Below are positions 1 to 3,882 of a stretch of DNA of 5,034 nucleotides, in pieces. The translations under genes and the position numbers were made by a program. Source of the DNA: Bacteroidota bacterium (GTDB lineage Bacteria; Bacteroidota; Bacteroidia; Flavobacteriales; Flavobacteriaceae); assembly GCA_023386255.1 (NCBI GenBank), contig JAEWKB010000260.1:1-5034 (forward strand). The letters are read 5' to 3'. The notes beneath the pieces were generated by a model that was given only the letters and a program-made list of their open reading frames with translations, searched no databases and was not told where the DNA came from. How positions within the stretch are numbered: position 1 is the stretch's first letter; every line of letters starts with the position of its first letter.

Positions 1-502
1 GGCTTTTTGCGTCCGGGCGAAGGTAAGTGATCTCTTTATTCTCACGGCGAAGCGCAGCAAGTTCGCGCAGTATGTTGTGCGACAGGTTTAACGCAAGCGG
101 CATGTAATCTTCGGTTTCATTTGTCGCGTAACCAAACATCATACCCTGGTCGCCCGCGCCCTGCTCTTCTTTATTCTGCCTGTCAACACCCTGATTAATA
201 TCCTGTGATTGTTCATGTATAGCCGAAAGTACTCCGCATGAATTGGCTTCAAACATATATTCGCTCTTGGTGTAGCCAATTTTCTTGATAACATCGCGCG
301 CTATCTGCTGTACATCAAGGTAAGTTTTAGATTTTACTTCGCCTGCCAGTATTACCTGTCCTGTAGTTACAAGGGTTTCGCATGCTACTTTAGACTCAGG
401 GTCAAACGCAAGGAAATTATCAATCAGCGCGTCTGAAATTTGGTCAGCAATTTTATCAGGATGCCCTTCGCTCACTGATTCTGACGTAAATAAATATGCC
501 AT
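1..502 (-). CDS. metK: S-adenosylmethionine synthetase, N-terminal part (truncated by window edge)
   Basis: MetK condenses methionine and ATP into S-adenosylmethionine in the cytoplasm. Read on the minus strand from ATG at 502-500, 167 codons are present before the left edge; family members are about 380-420 residues, so roughly the first 40% is here. Visible family motifs are [19 protein letters not shown] near residues 7-25 (ATP-binding segment with the conserved His and Asp), [12 protein letters not shown] at 115-126 (family signature hexapeptide) and LRPDAKS at the cut end. The start is secure: [17 protein letters not shown] is the normal N-terminus, and no Shine-Dalgarno precedes it, as usual in Bacteroidetes. 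It is divergent from the secreted-protein gene at 859 and has its own promoter-like box and structured leader, which probably give SAM feedback. Confidence 0.97.
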   Translation of the reverse strand, partial: MAYLFTSESVSEGHPDKIADQISDALIDNFLAFDPESKVACETLVTTGQVILAGEVKSKTYLDVQQIARDVIKKIGYTKSEYMFEANSCGVLSAIHEQSQDINQGVDRQNKEEQGAGDQGMMFGYATNETEDYMPLALNLSHNILRELAALRRENKEITYLRPDAKS

Positions 503-540
503 AAATACTAATTAATTGCGAAAGGAAAAGGTTTGCACGT

Positions 541-611
541 GTGGCTAAAGGAAGTAGATCCTGCTTTAGCATTTTTTAATGAGGTTGCAATCAGTACAAA
601 TTTTTCCTCTC
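541..611 (-). ncRNA. SAM-II/SAM-V-like pseudoknot riboswitch in the metK leader
   Basis: Read on the minus strand. GAGG (609-606) can pair with CCTC (584-581) as P1. Inside that loop, CTG (594-592) can pair with CAG (563-561) and TTGC (590-587) with GC-AA of GCTAAA (570-565), giving an H-type pseudoknot. The order AUUUG, then UUGCA, P1 3' strand, A/U-rich linker, GCUAAA, then GG is that of the SAM-II (metA-motif) family as I remember it. Placement directly before metK fits SAM feedback. P1 is only 4 bp, which is short. GCTAAAG (570-564) can alternatively pair with CTTTAGC (550-544), a possible expression-platform switch. No U-run terminator follows, so control of translation initiation is more likely. 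The pairing was done by eye; the class assignment (SAM-II versus SAM-V) is not settled. Confidence 0.62.
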
Positions 612-625
612 AGTTTTTATCTGTG

Positions 626-657
626 CAAATGTATTAAAGGAGATTTAAATACAGAAA
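626..657 (-). promoter_or_regulatory. Probable metK promoter (Bacteroidetes type)
   Basis: On the minus strand TACATTTG (633-626) is an exact match to the Bacteroidetes -7 consensus TAnnTTTG. TTTCTG (657-652), 18 nt upstream, is a weak -33 box. Transcription would begin near 619-621, just before the pseudoknot aptamer, so the whole riboswitch would be transcribed. Confidence 0.6.
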
Positions 658-858
658 TAAAATAAAAGTTATTGTTTAACAAGGTGCGCATTGCTGTAAG
701 AGTAGAACATGTGGCAGCAATAGCTTTGACTGTAACTATCTAAATTTTAAATAATTAGGATAACTAAACACTAGTTAATTCGCCGTTAAAAAACAGATGT
801 TAAAAATTTTTGTAATCCTGTGTTTTTTAAATTTAACATAACCTTAAATTTTATATAT
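658..858. other. AT-rich divergent intergenic stretch, few clear signals
   Basis: This is the rest of the 356-nt gap between metK and the secreted-protein gene. I see no ORF or RNA gene in it. TAGCTTTG at 721-728 (plus strand) matches the -7 consensus exactly but lacks a TTG about 20 nt upstream. AATTTTTG at 805-812 is one base off the consensus and closer to the gene. Either could start the transcript of the gene at 859. Small inverted repeats (ATTGCTG 690-696 with CAGCAAT 715-721; TAACTA 761-766 with TAGTTA 772-777; palindrome TTGTTTAACAA 672-682) could be operators but have nothing else in support. Confidence 0.4.
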
Positions 859-2094
859 ATGAAAAAAACTACACTTACTGCTTTGTTAATGCTGGCAGGC
901 ATTGCAGGCTTTTCGCAAAACAACAGCTCACAGGGAGCTGTATCAACAACAATTCCGCTTTCGCCACTTGGCGCTCAGGAAATATTCCGCTTTAAACCGG
1001 GTATTGTAACACAATTACAGGCGGGTACGTTCGGCTTTTCAACAACAGACAGGTGGTCATCTTTCGGTGAGATAGTAACGCCACCATCAAACCAGCGGCT
1101 TCACGGCCTTAGGATACAGGATTCAGGCAAAGCGCTTGTTATGGGCTATAGTTCAGCAGAACAAACCGGTTTCATCCAATACATAGCTGACGGGTTGGAT
1201 ATCAGGTTTTCTGATAGTTTTACATCCACGGTTTCACAGCGTTCGGCCTATTTTGCACCAAACGGAAATTCATTTTTCGGATTTGCCGATCCAACGTTAA
1301 TCGTTACCCCCCTACCTACCCGTCCGCCAAGGGCACAGGTTGAGATACAATCCAGATTTTCGTTGGGTTTAAGAGTTTTAAAAGGAAATAACACTATACT
1401 TCCCGCTGATTTTACGGCTGCCGAATTTCAGGGGCCGATAACAGCTACATCGGCTACTTTCACATCTGACAGTCAATTTAAAAAAGACATTAAAACTGAA
1501 CAATCGGCATTGGAAGTAATCGGCCAGCTTAATCCTGTTACCTATACATTCAAAGAAGATAATAAGTTTGGCATTTCTTTCCCTGCAGGTTTACAGCACG
1601 GATTTATAGCGCAGGAGCTTGAAAAAGTGCTTCCGGAACTTGTTAAAAATCACAAAGATGAAGGTGTGGGTTCATACAAAAGCGTGAATTACGTAGCACT
1701 CATACCGTTACTTACTAAAAGTATACAGGAACTTTCGGCAGAGGTAGAAAGCCTTAAAAGCCAGTTGGCCGACGCAAAAACATATGTTGTTGCTAAGGAA
1801 AACTTCACACGGGATGAAATGGAAAGTATTAAAGAGAAAGGCTATTATTTAGGGCAAAATACGCCTAACCCTTTTGACAACAGAACAGAAATTGCCTACT
1901 CATTCCCGAAAGGGGACGGTAATGTAGTACTGATGGTATTTAATTTGAGCGGAGAAAAATTAAAAGAGTATCCGTTAAAAGAAGAGAAAGGTACTGTAAC
2001 GTTGCAGGCTAATGAATTTAAGCCCGGATTATACCTGTATAGCCTTATAAGCAACAATAACGAAATAATAACTAAAAAGATGCTGGTTAAATAG
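859..2094 (+). CDS. Secreted protein with peptidase S74 (endosialidase chaperone) domain and T9SS type A sorting domain
   Basis: The protein has 411 residues from ATG 859. A GTG at 820 would add 13 residues in front of an otherwise perfect signal peptide (MKKTTLTALLMLAGIAGFSQ, residues 1-20), so 859 is the better start. Residues about 25-200 are a low-recognition, Ser/Thr/Phe-rich body with no domain I can name. From S203-D204 (SDSQFKKDI) to about 298 it has the S74 intramolecular-chaperone pattern: ALEVIGQLNPVTYTF, GFIAQELEKVLPELV, then YKSVNYVALIPLL and a coiled-coil-like helix (SIQELSAEVESLKSQLADAK). In known members the Ser-Asp/Lys site self-cleaves to release the chaperone. Residues 329-411 (YYLGQNTPNPF to KKMLVK) are a type IX secretion C-terminal domain, so the protein is exported and probably attached to the surface or released. 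Function of the body is unknown. It is unrelated to the methionine genes around it. Confidence 0.92.
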   Translation: MKKTTLTALLMLAGIAGFSQNNSSQGAVSTTIPLSPLGAQEIFRFKPGIVTQLQAGTFGFSTTDRWSSFGEIVTPPSNQRLHGLRIQDSGKALVMGYSSAEQTGFIQYIADGLDIRFSDSFTSTVSQRSAYFAPNGNSFFGFADPTLIVTPLPTRPPRAQVEIQSRFSLGLRVLKGNNTILPADFTAAEFQGPITATSATFTSDSQFKKDIKTEQSALEVIGQLNPVTYTFKEDNKFGISFPAGLQHGFIAQELEKVLPELVKNHKDEGVGSYKSVNYVALIPLLTKSIQELSAEVESLKSQLADAKTYVVAKENFTRDEMESIKEKGYYLGQNTPNPFDNRTEIAYSFPKGDGNVVLMVFNLSGEKLKEYPLKEEKGTVTLQANEFKPGLYLYSLISNNNEIITKKMLVK

Positions 2095-2134
2095 CAGCAC
2101 TAAATCGTTATAATGTTAAATTTAAAAATTATGC

Positions 2135-2165
2135 TTGCATATATAAATTTAAGTTACGAAGTTTG
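2135..2165 (+). promoter_or_regulatory. Candidate promoter of the tandem leader region
   Basis: TTG (2135-2137), 20 nt, then GAAGTTTG (2158-2165), one base away from TAnnTTTG. The 20-nt gap equals that of the SAM-I promoter further down. The transcript would start near 2171, about 16 nt before the first leader ORF. No comparable promoter lies between the first terminator and the OsmC gene, so this is the best origin for that operon. Confidence 0.4.
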
Positions 2166-2186
2166 TTAAGCATTAAAGCAGCAACG

Positions 2187-2258
2187 ATGAACTTAATGAA
2201 TTGCAAATACCGTCATACCATGATGTGGAAGTTTTCCGCAGGGGCCGCTATTGCATGA
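2187..2258 (+). CDS. Putative Met-containing leader peptide 1 (23 aa)
   Basis: This is a short ORF of 23 codons, beginning ATG AAC TTA and ending TGA, translating to MNLMNCKYRHTMM then WKFSAGAAIA. It carries four Met codons, two of them adjacent (2220-2225) and followed by Trp. Its last part (2238-2245, GCAGGGGC) is identical to the 3' arm of the terminator downstream and so can pair with that terminator's 5' arm. The stop is 29 nt before the terminator stem. I infer a regulatory peptide: a ribosome stalled at the Met pair would leave 2238-2245 free to form an antiterminator, while one reaching the stop would mask it. No homologue is recognised. Short ORFs arise by chance, so the support is the arrangement and its repetition in the next module. 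Confidence 0.55.
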   Translation: MNLMNCKYRHTMMWKFSAGAAIA

Positions 2259-2320
2259 TTTTAAATTCAACAAAAATATAAATTCATAAAGCCCCTGCCC
2301 GTAAAAGCAGGGGCTTTTTT
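2238..2320 (+). terminator. Terminator 1 with competing upstream antiterminator strand
   Basis: AAAGCCCCTGC (2288-2298) pairs perfectly with GCAGGGGCTTT (2307-2317) over 11 bp with an 8-nt loop, followed by a T run to 2320: a strong intrinsic terminator. GCAGGGGC at 2238-2245 is an upstream copy of the 3' arm and can pair with GCCCCTGC (2291-2298), which excludes the terminator. The hairpin is certain as sequence; the antiterminator is inference. It may also end transcripts of the secreted-protein gene, since no other terminator follows that gene. Confidence 0.88.
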
Positions 2321-2338
2321 ATTACAATGCCAATCAAG

Positions 2339-2437
2339 ATGAACTTAAAAAATAATAATATCAATACAATCAAGTGCAAGCGCCAGCACATGTGTAATAC
2401 ATGGATGCATAGGATATGCCTTTACCAAAGCGAATGA
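2339..2437 (+). CDS. Putative Met/Cys-containing leader peptide 2 (32 aa)
   Basis: The ORF has 32 codons and a TGA stop. It opens with the same three codons as leader 1 (ATG AAC TTA, MNL) and shares its later character: CK, an Arg, His, Met and Trp. It reads MNLKNNNINTIKCKRQHM then CNTWMHRICLYQSE. It has three Met, three Cys and two His codons, and is basic. The Met codon at 2405-2407 lies 18 nt before the strand TACCAAA (2423-2429), the same distance as between the first of the paired Met codons and the antiterminator strand in leader 1. The stop again lies 29 nt before a terminator. There is no room for a promoter between terminator 1 and this ORF, so it is probably reached by readthrough of terminator 1. 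Leader function is inferred. Confidence 0.55.
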   Translation: MNLKNNNINTIKCKRQHMCNTWMHRICLYQSE

Positions 2438-2502
2438 CTTAATCTCTTTATATAATTACAAGTGTCAGGCTCTTTTGGTAACTACCTCAAGAGCCTTTTT
2501 TA
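2423..2502 (+). terminator. Terminator 2 with competing antiterminator, just before the OsmC gene
   Basis: AGGCTCTT (2467-2474) pairs with AAGAGCCT (2489-2496); inside, GGT (2477-2479) pairs with ACC (2484-2486) around an AACT loop; a T run to about 2501 follows. Competing pairing: TACCAAA (2423-2429, last codons of leader 2) with TTTGGTA (2474-2480), extended after a 3-nt bulge by GC (2430-2431) with GC (2469-2470), which occupies the 5' arm. The terminator ends only 22 nt before the OsmC start codon with no promoter between, so OsmC transcripts must read through it. That makes an attenuator more likely than a simple gene end. Confidence 0.8.
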
Positions 2503-2523
2503 TTAATCAAAAATGAAACAGTT

Positions 2524-2976
2524 ATGGAAACAAGATCAATTAATGTGCTGGGTTATGCCGGGAACAATAAGCAATTTGTAGTGAAAACACTTAATACAGA
2601 TTTACGCATCAGTCAAAATGCAAATTACCCTGAACTTGAGGGGCCAAACCCTTACGAGTATATCCTGGCAGGTTTTGCGGGCTGCATTAACTCGCTTGGG
2701 CAAATAGTGGCTGCCGAACAGGGTATAGCTTTAAAAGCGTTACAGGTTGAGATTAGCGGTGAATTAAATACTGAGCGATATCAGGGTAAGCCTACTACCC
2801 AAAGGGCAGGGTTCAGTAAAATAGCAATTACATTAAAGCCTACTACTACAGCATCATTGGGGGTACTCCAACAATGGCTTAACGAGGTACAGGCACGTAG
2901 CCCCGTGTATGACAATCTTGCCAACAGTACCCCGGTAGATGTATCGCTTTTTAAAGAATATAATTATACACAATAA
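2524..2976 (+). CDS. OsmC-like protein, single-cysteine variant
   Basis: The protein has 150 residues, the normal OsmC/Ohr length. Family features are NPYEYILAGFAGCINSLGQ at 42-60 with the peroxidatic-type Cys54, and PVYDNLANSTPVDV at 127-140, the usual C-terminal signature. Classical members use two cysteines to reduce organic hydroperoxides; here the second position is Ser126 (ARSPVYDNL), so a dithiol cycle is not possible within the protein. From memory, OsmC-like genes occur in sulfur/methionine clusters of Flavobacteria; position here next to a homoserine-dehydrogenase-like gene and metH agrees. It could be a thiol-binding or sulfur-carrying partner rather than a peroxidase. The start ATG 2524 follows terminator 2 directly and there is no Shine-Dalgarno. 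It is likely cotranscribed with the gene at 3060, 83 nt downstream. Confidence 0.9.
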   Translation: METRSINVLGYAGNNKQFVVKTLNTDLRISQNANYPELEGPNPYEYILAGFAGCINSLGQIVAAEQGIALKALQVEISGELNTERYQGKPTTQRAGFSKIAITLKPTTTASLGVLQQWLNEVQARSPVYDNLANSTPVDVSLFKEYNYTQ

Positions 2977-3012
2977 AATTCATAAGTTGTTTGTTTGGTT
3001 TGTTTGTGAAGG

Positions 3013-3046
3013 ACTGCCTTGGTTGAGGCCCGGGCAGTTTCTTTTT
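3013..3046 (+). terminator. Terminator-like hairpin between the OsmC and homoserine-dehydrogenase-like genes
   Basis: ACTGCC (3013-3018) pairs with GGCAGT (3033-3038), followed by TTTCTTTTT (3038-3046). An alternative inner stem GCCT (3016-3019) with AGGC (3026-3029) competes with it. It sits 13 nt before the next start codon. No leader ORF is evident here. Upstream is a run of TTTG units (2990-3006), none with a proper TA or -33 partner, so the gene at 3060 probably depends on partial readthrough. Confidence 0.6.
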
Positions 3047-3059
3047 AATTTTAAGTATT

Positions 3060-3584
3060 ATGGCTAAGAAAATCAATATAGTGCTCTTCGGGATAGGTAA
3101 TATTGGGAGCACACTTATAAATAAAGCAGTTAAGAACAGGAAAGCACTGGTTGATGAGAAAGGGTTGGACCTGAGGTTTCCGGTAATAACAAAATCAACC
3201 GTTGCCTTTTTTGAGAAAGAAGGCGCAGGTTACGCATGGGAAGCTAATTTTATAGAATTTGCTATTCCTTTTAAATTTGAAGATGTACTGGAGTACATCA
3301 GCAGTGCGGGGCTCGACAATCTTATAGCAATAGATGCTTCTGGCAGTACGGTTGTGGCTCAGCAATACATTACCCTGATAAATAACGGGTTCAATATTAT
3401 TTCGGTGAATGATAACGTAGAAAAATTGCCCCCGGGACTACGAAAGGAATTTATAATTGAGGCAGAGAGCGAAGGCGTGGCGTTTAAGTTTATTAAGGCT
3501 GAAGGCAATAAAGATACAATAGCAGAAAAGCTGCTTGATGCAGTTTTAGTTATAGCGGAAAATTATATCAGGCTTGCATCATAA
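3060..3584 (+). CDS. Homoserine dehydrogenase-like NAD-binding domain protein, lacks catalytic domain
   Basis: The protein has 174 residues. The N-terminus INIVLFGIGNIGSTLI (5-20) is a Rossmann GxGxxG dinucleotide loop typed like homoserine dehydrogenase. LIAIDASGSTVVAQQYITL (88-106) followed by GFNIISVNDN (110-119) corresponds to the end of that domain (usual form: D-x-(T/S)-x-S, then G-hh-VVT-x-N-K). Full enzymes are about 350-450 residues and continue into a catalytic domain that reduces aspartate semialdehyde to homoserine; this protein stops instead. The lysine normally following the Asn is Asp118 here. Both points argue against ordinary catalysis. After the stop comes the SAM-I promoter and riboswitch, with no leftover of a catalytic domain, so this is not a fresh frameshift. 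Role unknown: cofactor-binding regulator, subunit partner or decaying gene. It is probably in an operon with the OsmC-like gene. Confidence 0.82.
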   Translation: MAKKINIVLFGIGNIGSTLINKAVKNRKALVDEKGLDLRFPVITKSTVAFFEKEGAGYAWEANFIEFAIPFKFEDVLEYISSAGLDNLIAIDASGSTVVAQQYITLINNGFNIISVNDNVEKLPPGLRKEFIIEAESEGVAFKFIKAEGNKDTIAEKLLDAVLVIAENYIRLAS

Positions 3585-3604
3585 ATTTTTATTGCATTAC
3601 TTTG
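3574..3604 (+). promoter_or_regulatory. Promoter of the SAM-I/metH transcript
   Basis: TTG (3574-3576), 20 nt, then TTACTTTG (3597-3604), one base off TAnnTTTG. It overlaps the last codons of the preceding gene. Transcription would begin around 3611, placing the complete SAM-I aptamer in the leader. Confidence 0.5.
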
Positions 3605-3627
3605 CAGTGTTCTTTTACAAACTGATT

Positions 3628-3728
3628 TGTTATCACGAAAGGCAGAGGGAATAGACCCGTTGAAGCCTTAGCAACCCTTTACACTTAAAGAAGGTGCTAA
3701 ATTCTACCACGCAAGTGGATAGATAACA
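3628..3728 (+). ncRNA. SAM-I (S-box) riboswitch
   Basis: P1 is TGTTATC (3628-3634) with GATAACA (3722-3728), 7 bp. Inside are the S-box signatures in order: CACGAAAGGCAGAGGGA (3634-3650), GACCC (3654-3658), GAAGCCTTAGCAACC (3662-3676) and AAGGTGCTAAATTC (3691-3704). The P4 hairpin CCAC-GCAA-GTGG (3707-3718) follows. This class binds S-adenosylmethionine and switches genes off when SAM is plentiful. It lies 154 nt upstream of metH part 1. Confidence 0.96.
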
Positions 3729-3734
3729 CAAAGT

Positions 3735-3771
3735 AATTTGCCGCTTTCGGTAAATTTCCTCTCCTTTTTTT
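3735..3771 (+). terminator. Hairpin and T run after the SAM-I aptamer (expression platform candidate)
   Basis: AATTTGCCG (3735-3743) pairs with CGGTAAATT (3748-3756), nine pairs including one G-U, around loop CTTT. Seven Ts (3765-3771) follow after an 8-nt pyrimidine-rich spacer. The spacer is longer than in a standard intrinsic terminator, so it may be a weak terminator. A clear antiterminator was not found. Confidence 0.5.
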
Positions 3772-3797
3772 GATGACATAATTTGTAGATTACAATA

Positions 3798-3850
3798 TCG
3801 TCGGGCTCATAACCCGAAGATCAATGTTTCAATTCCCGTCTTCGCGACAG
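3798..3850 (+). pseudogene. Degenerate 3' half of an initiator tRNA-Met (CAU) in the metH leader
   Basis: TCGGG-CTCATAA-CCCGA (3801-3817) is a perfect five-pair anticodon arm with anticodon CAT at 3808-3810 and the three consecutive G-C pairs that mark initiator tRNA. From CGTCGGG (3799) to about 3848 it follows the remembered bacterial tRNA-fMet sequence without gaps, at about 40 of 50 positions by eye, including TTCAA of the T loop. The T stem (AATGT against CCCGT) does not pair, and no matching acceptor or D arm lies upstream, so it is not a working tRNA. The 3' part instead folds as TTCC-C-GTC, loop TTCGC, GAC-A-GGAA (3833-3853). It is either a tRNA relic or an RNA element of the leader. 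Confidence 0.6.
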
Positions 3851-3851
3851 G

Positions 3852-3875
3852 AACTTTAAACCTGAAACTTTAAAC
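3852..3875 (+). repeat. Direct repeat AACTTTAAAC, two copies
   Basis: AACTTTAAAC occurs at 3852-3861 and 3866-3875, a 14-nt period, immediately before the metH start codon. It looks like simple AT-rich intergenic repetition; effect on translation initiation unknown. Confidence 0.6.
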
Positions 3876-3882
3876 TTAAATT

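Noticed and set aside
690..777. Small inverted repeats (ATTGCTG/CAGCAAT and TAACTA/TAGTTA) as operators or a small RNA
   Set aside because: Six to seven base pairs in AT-rich DNA, with no linked promoter or terminator; chance is enough.
820..858. Upstream GTG start adding 13 residues to the S74/T9SS protein
   Set aside because: It would bury a textbook signal peptide that begins at ATG 859, and the extension overlaps AT-rich promoter-like sequence.
2513..2581. Short ORF from ATG 2513 (MKQLWKQDQLMCW...) overlapping the OsmC start
   Set aside because: Overlaps a well-supported coding start in another frame and has no terminator or pairing partner.
2985..3006. TTTG-rich run as a promoter for the gene at 3060
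   Set aside because: None of the TTTG units has the preceding TA, and no TTG lies about 20 nt upstream.
2939..3070. Open frame overlapping the end of the OsmC gene and running past the hairpin at 3013
   Set aside because: Out of frame with both neighbours, composition that of translated T-rich spacer, and only the starting Met, so it does not resemble the two leader ORFs.
3772..3850. A complete functional tRNA-Met gene
   Set aside because: The T stem does not pair and no acceptor or D arm is present upstream of the anticodon arm.
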